Shown: positions 22,905-33,338 of the stretch, one piece after another
Layout: every line of letters starts with the position of its first letter
Position numbering within the stretch: position 1 is the stretch's first letter
From: Vermamoeba vermiformis
Taxonomy: Eukaryota > Tubulinea > Echinamoebida
Length of the DNA stretch: 64,000 bases
NCBI GenBank assembly: GCA_045837725.1
Contig: JBEWZL010000013.1
Span: 434,001 to 498,000 of the forward strand
Direction of reading: 5' to 3'
The notes under the pieces: generated by a model
Databases searched by the model: none
Seen by the model: the letters and a program-made list of their open reading frames with translations, nothing else
What the model was told of the DNA's origin: nothing
Position numbers and translations under genes: made by a program

Positions 22905-23084
22905 TGTTATGGCGTGCAGCTCCTAATTATTTACCCGGTTTGTAGGATTAAAGAAAAAAATTTGACCTGATCTGAACTAAAATTGATAAAAAAATTCCAC
23001 GTCTTGCTTACGAGGCCGAAAACTTTCGACTTAACATTCGTAGATATTATAATCTAACGTAGAACATACATTTCTATAACTACA
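22905..23084. promoter_or_regulatory. Divergent promoter, FLASH-like / type I membrane protein
   Basis: A 180-bp AT-rich spacer between two divergent start codons. It contains a CTGATCTGAAC element (22970s) but no recognised factor site. Confidence 0.35.
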
Positions 23085-24384
23085 ATGGCCAGATCAGCTA
23101 TTTTTGCTTTAGTCATTATTTCGTGCTTGTTTGTTGCTCGCGCGATCGAGTTGAAAACCATCTTCGAAGGGTAAGAATAATTAATTACATATTATTAATT
23201 CGTATTGTTTTATTTGCAAAGCCGTAAAGTAATTTTTTTGACGTATCTAGCAAGATCCGACACTAATAATTTTTTTTAGCGAATGGGAAATCCAATTCTC
23301 TGAGACTTCTCTTGCTGAAAACTTCAAGTTTGAAGGTACGATCATATTAAAATAATTATTAAAATACATCGTGCGGTTATTTACGATTTTCGAATCTCTT
23401 AGGCGAATCCAACAACATCAAGTTGAACATCACCAAGCAAGGCAATGCCCTCGTTACTAGTTACGTCGATAACGAAAAGGATCAAGAGTTGAACGTTAAA
23501 ATGTAAGTCACATCCGCTGAAAAAAATTTTCCGATCAGATCTGACGTAGTTATTTTTCTTATCTAGCGATTGGGATTCTTTGTACGCTGGTGAACTCCTT
23601 GTTGCAGATGAGGACTCTGACGAGTACAAGCAAGTTCTTGCCTTCGACTTCTTCAACAGGTATGAAGTGAATCCGTTTCTGTTGGGCTTTATCACTGTGC
23701 CCGATCATGTTATACATTTAGTTAAACACGTTACTAATATGCATTTGTTAATAGAACTGGTGGTCACCTCGTTTCTCAAGTGAGTTCCAAGATCCGTTAC
23801 ACGAAGATTGGATCTCGTTTAGCGATGGTCAAAGTATTAATCTGTAATTATGTAGGGTGTTTTCAATGGTATCTCCGGCAAGGCTACTGGCTTCTATCAA
23901 ATCGTGATGACCAGCAGCGCTTCTTTCATGTTCAACCACATCTCCGCCGACGGCAAGGTTATTACCACCGTTACCGGTGCTAAGACCGTCAAGCAAGTTA
24001 CTCCCGGATTCTTCCAAAAGTACGGCAGCATGATCATGATCGGCGCTATGTTGATCGGTAAGTCCACGTTCACGAATTTTGTTGCTCAAATCCGCATAAT
24101 GAATTTATATGCTTCGAAAATGTCAATAGCGATATAACAATTATATTGGTACCATGCTCGGGGCATAAAACTAAATTTTGTCATCTTTGGTCGGATGTGG
24201 ATTGCAACAAAATTTTTCTAACCTTACCGCTTTAGTTCCTCGTTTGATGAAGGGTTTCTTGCCTCAACCTGAAGCTCCTGCCGCCCCTGCCGCTGGTGTC
24301 CCCCCCGCTGGTGCTGCTAAGGGCCGTCGTAATGCTCCTTCTCGCATTGAAGAGATCAAGGAAGACGCCAAGAAGGAAAACTAA
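23085..24384 (+). CDS. Type I membrane protein of the secretory pathway, possibly EMC10-like
   Basis: ATG at 23085 gives a signal peptide (MARSAIFALVIISCLFVARA). Exons follow at about 23280, 23402, 23568, 23757, 23856 and 24235, with stop TAA at 24382-24384. The lumenal part is beta-rich (EWEIQFSETSLAENFKFEGE, NIKLNITKQGNALVTSYVD) and ends FFQKYGSMIMIGAMLIVPRL, a single transmembrane helix next to a short Pro/Ala-rich cytosolic tail (QPEAPAAPAAGVPPAGAAKG). EMC10 of the ER membrane complex has the same order of signal peptide, beta-sandwich, FFxKYW-type helix start and low-complexity tail, but overall similarity is weak, so this is a tentative call. The last exons are GC-rich with few codons used, suggesting high expression. 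Confidence 0.6.
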
Positions 24385-24610
24385 ATACGATCGCCTTACA
24401 ATAGCGTAGTATTATCGTCCGTTTATTGATTGTCGCGGTCAATGACAGAAAATAAATCTAGATTACGATTCAATTTCAAAAAAGAAATCTCGACGCATAT
24501 CTAAATTAAAGGATTCAACCCACACGGCGCTTAATGATACAATCGAGTATGTAGTATGATAGAAGATAACAAGCAGGCAAAAAAATTGTAACCTAAGCGG
24601 ATGTAAAAAA

Positions 24611-24799
24611 AGGATGGTGGTTTTTAGAACTTTTTTTTGTATTTTTTCGATTTCATATTATTTGTTCTAATTTATGAAGGGCCTAAGTAACTTTTTTAAT
24701 GCCTTTTTTTATCCTTTCTTATTATAGTGGCCTATTTATTGGTATTTGGGTAGTTTTTTTTTAAGTGATAGAGGTGTTTTTGTTTTTATCCACCATCCT
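24611..24799. repeat. Inverted repeat AGGATGGTGG ... CCACCATCCT flanking a poly-T-rich core
   Basis: The left arm is 24611-24620 and the right arm 24790-24799, exact over 10 bp, enclosing about 170 bp with many TTTTTT runs. No target-site duplication or transposase is visible. Confidence 0.55.
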
Positions 24800-24951
24800 C
24801 GAAAGTAGTACTATTCGCACTGGTTACTTGTAGCAAGCTCCGAAACTTGGTTTTAGACATTATGGGACAATGGAACCCTGGTATAAGAACTCCACGGTTT
24901 TATTCACGAAATTTGGGCATTCAGTAAATTTCGAAATTGAACTCAAACACG

Positions 24952-24993
24952 GGAAGTGCGGATATGATAGACGGAAGTGCGGAAAGGGTAGAC
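24952..24993. repeat. Two-copy 21-bp tandem repeat
   Basis: Units 24952-24972 and 24973-24993 both begin GGAAGTGCGGA and end TAGAC, differing at only a few internal positions. Function unknown. Confidence 0.8.
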
Positions 24994-25470
24994 GATGCTT
25001 ACTATAATGCGACAAGGGCCAAGGTTAGTTTTTTCGATGGCAGAGACCTCATTAAATCCATTAAAATCTTCGCGGAGATATTTTTGGTTTGGATCAAATT
25101 TACCAAATAAGCGGTAAATTCTAAAACGAATCTACGTATTCTGTGGATATTATATATATGAGAATACTAATATTTACCACAATTGTCGCCTTGGATTGCT
25201 CTTGAAGCCTCCACAAAAAAGTAAGAAAATTTAATCCACAAACCCGAGCTACCTCAACCTGACCTGTGCTTAAATCAGGCTTACATTATTGTTTATTTAC
25301 ATTATTTACACTTACTGGACTTCTGTGGTACCATTAATTTTTGTCTTCGCTACATCCGACGCGGAACAACCTTCTGCTTTACAAAGCGTAACGTCATAGC
25401 TCGGACAATAGTTCCCAAAGGGTGTTACCGAGCTCGGTAAGTCATTCTTAAATAGCTTTTGATTTCCCAA

Positions 25471-26576
25471 TTACCACTTGCTCGGATTTGCCCTCGGATC
25501 TTTCAATCTTAAAACCCTCTTGAAATCCTAATAACAACGATTATCAATACCGATTCCGCCCAATTAATTGAGCGGCATTATTCTATTAAATGGCCGCAAT
25601 GATTTGCTTGAAAGAAATTGACTTACTGGCCAATACAATTCCTCCGCACCAGATCCTTCAGTCAACTCAGCGTTCAGCACCATTGCCTTGCCAATGCTCT
25701 CTGATGTCGAGCCTTTGTATTTTTCAGGGAGAATAGGCGACAGTCCCTTCCACAAAGGCATGAAAACGGATTCGACTAACCAGCCGTATCTTGCTTGCGG
25801 TGTGTAGATCACCATTGGGCAGAAGTAACTAGTTCGTGCAAAGTTGAGCTCTTTAACATTATCATACATCTCTGCTTTCACCTAAATAACAAAGTCTTAG
25901 TCAGATCTGAGCCAGTACAAATAAGCAAATCCAACATGAGGCCCTTTATAGGATTGCTTATAGACATCCGGATGATTGGTATGTATTAACGTACTCTTAA
26001 TAAGGGCATCCATGAGGTATGGCTCACGCCAGGTCCAGACAAGAACGAGATGTGTCTCGTCCCGTCGTTCTTGCAGATCTTAGCAAAGGCAGTAGGATAG
26101 GTCGATTCTACCTTTCTCAAATATTCTTCCGTTGCTTTTGATGCTTGTCCAACTCCCATTGCCACAAAAGCTAATTCGTGGTCCTTTACAATTTCCTTCG
26201 CCTAATAAATAATTAATTAAAAAAAACCAAGTGACGCAAAAGAGGTCAGAGTACCAATACATGATATTAAAATAATCACTTCAATGCGTTAAAAATATTG
26301 TCCGCTATATTTACTCACTTCTTGGTCCAAATTGTCCAGATTGACAACGTGTTGCGTCAATTTTTCAAGTCCTTGTTGATTCTCAGGAAATTCTATTTTT
26401 CTTCGGCCTAGACTAGTTACTTGTGTACAGTTTGGTGAAGCTAATAGGGCTTTTAAGACGTGTCCACCGACCTCACCAGATCCGCCAATAATAACAGCTT
26501 TGTACGCCTTTCCCATCATCGTGCTGAACTGTAATGCTAGTATAAGTATAAATACAATCAGCACGCGTTGTTTCAT
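25471..26576 (-). CDS. NAD(P)-binding oxidoreductase of the TIP30/HTATIP2 type
   Basis: ATG at 26576 (MKQRVLIVFILILALQFSTM), four exons, with the last intron starting GTAAGT near 25624 and the final exon ending DPRANPSKW and TAA at 25473-25471. Ignoring that intron gives an alternative end at 25564, which I reject because donor and acceptor are strong. After the hydrophobic N-terminus come the Rossmann motif AVIIGGSGEVGGHVLKALL, SLGRRKIEF, a VAMGVGQASKA strand/loop, ISFLSGPGVSHTSW and the C-terminal YTPQARYGWLVESVF. HTATIP2-like atypical short-chain dehydrogenases bind NADPH through TGxTGExG; here it is GGSGEVGG. The N-terminal hydrophobic stretch suggests ER membrane association. The substrate is unknown. 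Confidence 0.82.
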
Positions 26577-26696
26577 TGCTACTTCTTCGCTCTAACTGGC
26601 CTCAGTCGCTTTATAAATGTCACGCGGAAGAAAGGAGAAACGGATCTGTCCTTTTTTGCGCGGCAAATTGTTCATCAATATTAGCAGTGTAATACT

Positions 26697-27050
26697 ATGA
26701 TGTACAACAATATATTTCAACTGAAATCATGTGTTAATAACAAGGCGGGCCGCAGCGGAAGAATGAACCAAACGGGCTTGATCTCTAAACATTCGTAAGT
26801 AGATAACATAGTCTGCAGTCACATGCACTTATATTATAATAATTATATTATTTAACTGGTATATCTATCAATTTACGTGTAGACCATTTACAGCATTCCT
26901 TTTGTCCGCAGTACCGGATCTGAATCCAATCCAGAAAAAATCTAAAATATCTCCGCTGATCAAAATACACATCATTCTTGGCCATTTATCTACATTATAT
27001 TACATTTTTCGTATTCTTTCTGCGGCAAGCAAATATTTTTGACCGCATCT
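26697..27050 (+). CDS. Possible small two-exon ORF antisense to the GTPase 3' end
   Basis: ATG at about 26697 opens MMYNNIFQLKSCVNNKAGR, spliced from GTAAGT near 26796 to an acceptor GTAG near 26882. It then continues PFTAFLLSAVPDLNPIQKKS and IKIHIILGHLSTLYYIF to a stop near 27043. The total is about 85 residues with one hydrophobic stretch. It overlaps the GTPase 3' end in antisense and matches no family I know. It may be chance. Confidence 0.2.
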
Positions 27051-27657
27051 GTCAGTTTACTTAACCCATGGCTTTCATCCGCTGAAACCTCGACAAACTG
27101 TGCACCAATAGTTTGGGCTAACCTATATCTTTCATATCGAGGTATTATAGACGATGTTGTGCAAGCTTCTTTCGCGGTTTGGATTTGATCTGAAAAAGTT
27201 GCAACAAGAATCAAAGCCACATTATTCGGTGCGTATTTATCAACCATAGGCTTCCATTTTCGACGCACTCGCTTATATGAATCTTGATTTGAGACGGAGA
27301 AACAGATTATAACCACATCTGCCTTTGAAAATCGTTTCTGCAACTCACTAATAAACGAATTAGCCTTCGTCATATTAAAAATACATATTCAAACATACAC
27401 TTCGTCATTTTCTTTCTTTGAAGGCGCACAGAAGCGAGCATCAACAAATCTTTTTTTATCAGTGAGCCTGATCGCTTAATTTTTGAAATTAGTCAGCTAT
27501 TAAATAGGACAATTAAATCTATATTATTCTTACTATATTCCTTAGAGTTTTTGTCAAATGTTTCATCTGGAAATAATTCTTTTCTAAGCGCATTAAATAG
27601 CTTTGTTTTGCCAGATGCTTTGTCGCCAATTAGAACGCACTGCCATTCTTTCTCCAT
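26990..27657 (-). CDS. Divergent Rho/Ras-like small GTPase with CAAX box
   Basis: ATG at 27657 (MEKEWQCVLIGDKASGKTKL) to stop 26992-26990. The P-loop GDKASGKT is intact. The switch II region is degenerate: the usual DTAGQE is replaced by a FCAPSKKENDE-type stretch. Then come DVVIICFSVSNQDSYKRVRR and KWKPMVDKYAPNNVALILVA. The NKxD motif reads ATFSDQ, and the G5 region is FVEVSADESHGLSKL. The C-terminus CNIM is a CAAX prenylation box, so the protein is probably membrane-attached. Loss of the DxxG motif suggests impaired GTP hydrolysis. The second intron (near 27410-27375) is very short and its borders are uncertain, so the switch II reading could change. Confidence 0.7.
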
Positions 27658-27730
27658 TTCATTGCTGTGCTACTATTGTAGACAAAATTGAAACGTGTGC
27701 CTAACTGACTTAGGCGAACACAGTTTTTCC

Positions 27731-27862
27731 ATGGGAAACCATTTGAGACAGATGTCAGTCGGAGAAGATCCGCGCTTGAAGACATACAGTGATTTCTCTT
27801 ATGAGAAGATTTTTGAAACGCGACCGTTCATGAATTATAGCAATTTAATGCGAAGAGAATAA
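27731..27862 (+). CDS. Small ORF with N-myristoylation-like start (43 aa)
   Basis: ATG at 27731 to TAA at 27860-27862: MGNHLRQMSVGEDPRLKTYS and on to NYSNLMRRE. The codons look coding and the MGN start resembles a myristoylation signal. No homologue is recognised. It lies 70 bp from the divergent GTPase gene. It may be a real micropeptide or a first exon. Confidence 0.35.
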   Translation: MGNHLRQMSVGEDPRLKTYSDFSYEKIFETRPFMNYSNLMRRE

Positions 27863-28220
27863 GACAATGAACGCCAATTGAAATTTGATCCAAGATTTTG
27901 ACAGATCGAGGTGACAAGCCACATGGTCAGTACACTGCAATTAATATACAAGAAAGTATCTCTATAGAGCTCTAATTATTGTATGATAGGCCCTCGAACA
28001 TTAGAACAAACGAAATCAAGCGGAAGTTGAACTAACCGACAGATCTGAAACTTGGTTCAAATTGGCGTTTCAAAGGTTTCAGGCCAAAGAATCTTCCTAA
28101 ATATGTAGATATCATTGAAATTCAACGGATTTGCCCAATTTTCATTGTTTGGAGGCAAGATCCACGAGCACAAAAGATTCGCGCAAAATTAATGCCGTTG
28201 CTGTGAACAGGAGTAACCAG

Positions 28221-28939
28221 TAACCGAGCGACACTCATTGGCTGCAACTTCTGTGGGATCATTAGCCATGTTCGGCGGCGGAATTAGCTCTGATAACATC
28301 AACACCAACGTCGTTGACGTGTTCAATATTGACTCGGACAGCTGGTCCGTGATGCACTTGTCTGCAAACAGATCCAAACTTGCAGCTGCATCAGCTGGTC
28401 ACTTCGCACTTTTTGCCGGTGGAGTAACTTATGAAGGCCAATCAGATATTGTCGACATATACAACGCGAATACGAACACTTGGTCCGCTGCTACTTTGTC
28501 TCAAGCCAGATCCAGCCTCGTCGCCACATCCGTCGGAAAATTCATTTTATTCGCTGGCGGAGAAACTGATACCGTGGAGTACTCTAATGTCGTTGATATC
28601 TTCGACTCGGAAACTGGTACTTGGACTCAAGCTACTCTCTCCCTTGGAAGAAATTACTTGGCTGCCACATCCGTCGGTGGAAGATTTGCCATTTTTGGCG
28701 GAGGTCAAGTCCGATTCTCCGATCCCAAACAAGTGTTCGTGTCAGTGACTGACCGCGTAGACATCTTCGACGCACAAACTCAACAATGGAGCACGTACAA
28801 TCTGATCTTTGGCCGCTCACACCTTGCCGCTACAACTGTTGGCAACAAAGTTTTCTTTGCAGGCGGTCAAGCCGAGTCAAACGGATTCAAATTCCCCTTC
28901 AACGCTGTTGACATCTTGGACTTCACTGAAGACCTTTAA
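28221..28939 (+). CDS. Kelch-like beta-propeller protein, 5' end unresolved
   Basis: An open frame with no introns to TAA at 28937-28939 encodes about 4.5 repeats of roughly 48 residues. Each has VVDIFDSETGTW-like, LSLGR and LAATSVGGRFAIFGGG-like segments. The frame opens at TERHSLAATSVG after an acceptor-like CAG at 28218-28220, and there is no suitable ATG before the first repeat. A stretch at about 28110-28160 in another frame (FNGFAQFSLFGGK) looks like a remnant of an earlier blade. Either an upstream exon is missing from my model or the 5' part has decayed. A closed propeller needs 5-7 blades, so as read it may be incomplete. Kelch propellers bind proteins or carbohydrates. Confidence 0.65.
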
Positions 28940-29061
28940 TACATATACACCGTACTTACTCCTATGTAGATAGATCGTTGTAGATAGATGTTTATAGATG
29001 TATATAAAAACGTCGTTTATTTAGAGTCAGACTTTGAACCTCCTAAACTTCATTCAGCGAG

Positions 29062-30614
29062 TTAATTATCGTTTAAAAATTCAACGATTGGATCAACAAC
29101 GACGTCGCTGAACAAGTGAGGTGCGTGGCCGTATTCAGACAACTCGAGGAACTTCGTCAAGCCTGGTCCCTTCTTTTTCATCTCTTCGACCGTGTCGCGA
29201 AGCAAAACCTCTGACGTGGCACCACTGATGCACAGAATCACCTTAGCTCTGTTACTTTGAAGTGCCTTAAAAGTACGTACCGCAGTAAGAATACAGGGCA
29301 CTTAATCTTCTCCCATAGAGCCCACATGGCAACGTCTTGCGAGGAGCCCTGTTCGAGGAAATGAGACACGCTACTATCGACTGAATAAGAAATAACAAGC
29401 TTACAGCTTGGAAGGGGGCGGCAATGGCAGGATCGTAGTGCACTCTGAAGCTGCTTTCCTCCTTGGCTCTCGTTGAGTGATGGACGAAATGTTCCCATTC
29501 GTGCTCGGCAACTCCGAAGCCCTATTCATTTGCCCGTTAGATTTCTATTACTTGTTACTCTTACTACGTACTGGGTGAATAGACTTGAAGTAAGCTTCAG
29601 CTTCTTTTCTGTCCTTGAAAGTCGGGTTACTTCCTGTCAAACAGGTTGACACGTGTCATTTTCAATTACAATGTAACAAAAGTTAACTTACCAACGTAAG
29701 ATGCAATCTTTCCCAAGGCATGAGCAGTAATGTGAGGTCCAATATCGTTCAAGAACTAAAATGACAGTAAGTACTGGACGTGCGGTGTTGGATCCAATGC
29801 ACGTACCATCTTTTTAATTGGTGAGTGCTCAGCAGAGGCCATCGTCATGCCAATGAGACCGCCCATTGAAGTGCCGACCCAATAACAGCTTTCAAAGCCC
29901 AGTGAAGCCAAGAGCGTCGTTAGATCCGCACAATATTGAAGGTAGTTGTACTCTACAAGCACAGGTTAGGACCAGATCTAGTATGCCAATTCTATATCTG
30001 CTACTTACCAGCAGGAGATTTCAACCAATCGCTGTAACCTCGTCCCGGCATATCAACGGAGACGACGCGGAAGTTGTGATTAGCGAGCACCAGCTTCTCC
30101 GCGACCTTGTCAAAGTCACGTGCGTTGCGTGTCAATCCGTGCACGCATATAACGAGCTTCTCCTTGGCGGGGTCAACTGATTTATGACGCCATTGAACAT
30201 ATGAAACGTAGTGGAATGACGTAGCTGCGTAACAAAGGACCCTGATCCAAAATGTCCATTAAAAAATTGGGACCAAAAATGGTACTGTAAAAGAAATTCC
30301 GATATTATATTAAAAATTATTTCCATCATGTAAGCTACAATAGTTAATAAAGGGTTGTAGGATAATTAAAAATTGTTTACTCGGCTGATCCAAATTTTGG
30401 TTAGTAAAGGGTTAATTGTGCACAATTCAAATGGCTAAATAAGTACTTATATATTACAAATGTACTCGCTGAATAAGTCACAAAAATTTTTCGCGTCAAT
30501 GAGATCCGATCTGAATTTAATCATGACTTACTTGTTGCGTGTTACATTAATTTGGTCGCTAATCTCACTGTAGAGAGGTGCTTCTAGCGGTGTCGAATGG
30601 TTGTGTGTTGTCAT
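29062..30614 (-). CDS. Alpha/beta hydrolase
   Basis: Start ATG at 30614-30612 (MTTHNHSTPLEAPLYSEISD), with a long first intron to an acceptor at 30242. The second exon reads VLCYAATSFHYVSYVQWRHK, giving an open frame into the core. Core motifs: LVICVHGLTRNARDFDKVA (oxyanion loop HG), FRVVSVDMPGRGYSDWL, nucleophile elbow CYWVGTSMGGLIGM, the strand-7 acid region LCISGATSEVLLRD, and GHAPHLF with the catalytic His, stop 29064-29062. The family usually has Asp in SGxxSDxL; here it is Glu (GATSEVL), which can serve as the acid. Family members are esterases, lipases or C-C hydrolases; the substrate cannot be told. One intron holds a TGACACGTGTCA palindrome at 29647-29658. Confidence 0.87.
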
Positions 30615-30769
30615 TGTGCAATATTTTAAACAAAAAAAGATTTCAAATTTGACAGAAGACATTTGCTCAAAGTCGACGGCGTTCAGTTATTTTTGAAACA
30701 AAATATCGCAGATGTAAGACGGCTAAATTGCAACAGGAAAGGAAGATAAAGCAAAAAATAAAAAGAGAA

Positions 30770-30840
30770 GGTTCTGACCGGATTTGAACCGGTGACCTAA
30801 AGATTTGCAGTCTTCCGCTCTGCCGCTGAGCTACAGAACC
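30770..30840 (-). tRNA. tRNA-Cys (GCA)
   Basis: The 71-nt minus-strand cloverleaf has acceptor GGTTCTG/CAGAACC, D-arm GCTCAGCGGCAGAGC, anticodon loop CTGCAAA (anticodon GCA) and T-arm CCGG TTCAAAT CCGG. There is no intron; A-runs on the plus strand just left of it give the Pol III T-tract. Confidence 0.96.
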
Positions 30841-30917
30841 TTGAGTGGACGAGCCGGCAAGAAAAACAAAGTCATACCAGGTCGTGGAAGGAGTTTATTA
30901 AATGTACAGGTGGTTGC

Positions 30918-33088
30918 TTACCAAAATCTGAATTGGATGAGGTTGAGATTAGCTAATGCGTAGATACCAACAACTTGGCAAAGTACGACGAGCAAAAAGA
31001 GGATCTTCTCCCACATCTCAAACTTCATTTTCTTCGTGATGACGAGCAATGGGAAACACAAGCCCAAGAAGAGAATAAGGATCATCTTGATGAGCATGAA
31101 GATGTTGAAGGCGATGACTTGACCTGGCGTGCCGATATAGAACAAGATGTAATTACCGAACGCAAGTGCTTCGCTGACAATCGCACCAACGCACAAAGCA
31201 GCAGCCAAGAAGTAAATCACCATAAAGCCAATGTTGATCTTGAAGTGAGCAAGCTCTCTCTTCTTTGCAGCATCAAACTGCTCGCACTTCGTTGCACCAA
31301 GTCTGCCGATCTTGGCAATGCACACGATGACAAACAACAGTGATGAGAATCCATCGAAGCAGAACAGCACAATATTCGTGGTGCTGTCATCGCCAAAAGT
31401 TTCTTCATCAGCACTGCTGCCAGGCCAAGTCTCAATGTACTTGATGTTGTTTGTTGAATCGAATGTAAGGATCAAGAAGTTTGTGCGATTAGTCTCGTTA
31501 GGGTCTTCTTGAAGCACTAACTGATCGCTTTGAGTTTTCGCGTACCAGGGCAGCTTGATCGGATAGAACGCAGTGACTCGACCTCCACGAATGTAATTGA
31601 CACCTCCGTATTCATTAGCCTCGAAGCGATTGTTGCTAAGCACACTGAAGAACTTTGAAGCGCCTAATTGAATGCGAGGAGTGCCTGCGAACTGTTTGCC
31701 GTAGAGATTGTCCAATCGGGAGTCGTAGTCAGTCTCGGGGTAGAAAAATGGCACGTTCTTATCTCCATAGAATCTATCCAAGAAAAGGTGATACGCCGAA
31801 TAGACGTAACCTGCTGATAATGGGTATTGCGTCGTTTCAGCAAAGAACAAGCCTTCCATAGTGTCAGGGAAAAATCCGGCCCAGGTGTTGAATTCGAGCA
31901 ACGCTCCAGAGTGTGAAAGCACTCGCTGGTCCATGTAAGTCTCGCCATAGAACTGCAGTGCCAAGCCTCCAAAAATGTCGGGAATAAGACCTTCGTGGAA
32001 TGTCGGGGTGTGCATCAGAACTGCCGTCGAAGGTGACTGGAACAAGCCCGTGCCATTGTTCAAATGCGCATTTCTGAAAACAATATGAGTATCGCTATAT
32101 TTAATAATCATTATATGAAATAATATTATCGACTTACAAGAACTTGACCATGTCTTCCAAGCTGATTGAAAGATCTCCAGACGCCAAACCAGAAATTCCG
32201 TAAGGCTCGTAAGAATTGGCTTTCGCGTTAGCAGGGAAACAAACTGCGTCGTAATTGCCATTTCTTTCGTGGGTATACATTGCACTAGTCATTCCCAACG
32301 GCTCAAAGATATTCTGATGCATGTAGTCGACGTAATTGACACCAGAAACAGTTTGAATCAATAGGCCTTGTAAAATAAGTGCCATATTCGAGTAGGCTAC
32401 CACGGCGCCCGGATCTCTTACGAAAGGCTGCCAGTTGTTCCGCACAAATTTCTCGATGTCTGCTTCGGCTCCAACCTTATTATATAAATTAATATATTAG
32501 CAGAAATCGTATAATATAGACCTCTATGTATAATTTGGCAGGAGTAAAATTCAAAGATTTGATAATTGCAAATTTCAGGAACGATTTTTATACCTCGCTG
32601 AAACTGTTAATCACTCGATTGTCTACGCCCAAAGTATGCGTTAGCAAATGCATGACCGTGACCTTTTTAATACGGTCATCATTAGCAACGTCGACTAGCC
32701 AAGGGATGTGCTTCACAATCTGATCGTCGAGCGTAATCAATCCTTTTTCGTACAGCTGCATCGTTGCAGTTGCCGTAAATAATTTTGTAACGCTTGCCAA
32801 TCTGAATACTGTCGAGGCAGTTGGCGCTTGTGACCATTCGTTGCCATTAATGTCGTAACATTTACCGTTGATCTTCCAAAATACGGATGGTGTCGAACTA
32901 CCATTCGTTAATTGAAAGTAAATCATTGCTGTTGCTGATACGGATGCATCTTGGCTCGAGTAGGTTGCAGTAAACTCGTCGAACCAGCTCTCAACTTGGT
33001 CCATTTTAATTGACGAGTAGCCGCATCTGCCCGCAGCCAACAAGGACAATACAATAGATAATACAAATATATATTTCATTACTAACAT
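30918..33088 (-). CDS. Beta-lactamase-related (class C type) serine hydrolase with four C-terminal membrane helices
   Basis: ATG at 33088 (a second at 33079: MKYIFVLSIVLSLLAAGRCG) gives a signal peptide; three exons, with introns near 32590-32480 and 32140-32070. The catalytic domain shows RLASVTKLFTATATMQL (SxxK, nucleophile Ser and Lys), VMHLLTHTLGVDN and a YSN motif in VAYSNMALILQGLL. LSHSGALLEF is the HxG-like element. After about 460 residues come four hydrophobic helices (FSSLLFVIVCIAKIG, NIGFMVIYFLAAALCVGAIV, FNIFMLIKMILILFLGLCF, ILFLLVVLCQVVGIYAL) ending at NLNLIQFRFW. Such proteins are peptidase- or esterase-like enzymes of the penicillin-binding-protein fold. The membrane domain suggests an exofacial or lumenal active site. 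The substrate is unknown. Confidence 0.9.
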
Positions 33089-33338
33089 ATAAACAATATC
33101 ATGCCTACTATGGTGGACAGTTTTGATGTCTTCAAAAAAATTGTTGTTGAAGAATCACTTTTTTACCCGTAACCCTCTCTCGGATTGGTCAGCTGTCACG
33201 TGCCCGGGAGGTGACAACTCCGACAGTTGGGACAACTATATTACGGTCAACGAGCCAATTTTAATATTATTAACCGCAGTTTGCGGGAAGAAAAGGGTTG
33301 GATGAGGTTATTTAAAATTAATTTGTTTATTATACTAC
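33089..33338. other. Short spacer with a CACGTG site
   Basis: A 250-bp spacer upstream of the hydrolase gene. It contains GTCACGTGCCCGGGAGGTGAC at 33194-33214, a G-box embedded in a GC-rich imperfect palindrome, the only GC-rich patch in the spacer. Confidence 0.4.

Larger units (their letters stand above)
24385..25470. other. Gene-poor spacer with T-rich tract and small repeats
   Basis: About 1.1 kb without a convincing coding frame. The left part (24600-24800) is dominated by T-runs and bounded by a 10-bp inverted repeat. A tandem duplication lies near 24952-24993. The remainder is plain AT-rich DNA. It could hold a non-coding RNA or a decayed element; none is recognised. Confidence 0.5.

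Noticed and set aside
24600-24800. Transposable element suggested by the inverted repeat
   Set aside because: The arms are only 10 bp, with no target-site duplication, transposase or second copy visible in this window.
25564-25623. Read-through C-terminus of the TIP30-like gene ending RPFNRIMPLN
   Set aside because: A strong donor (GTAAGT) and acceptor (TTATTAG) give a shorter intron and a better continuation (DFKRVLRLKDPRANPSKW).
33123-33305. Small plus-strand frame in the spacer left of MRTO4
   Set aside because: No start context or family features; it overlaps the G-box-containing promoter spacer.
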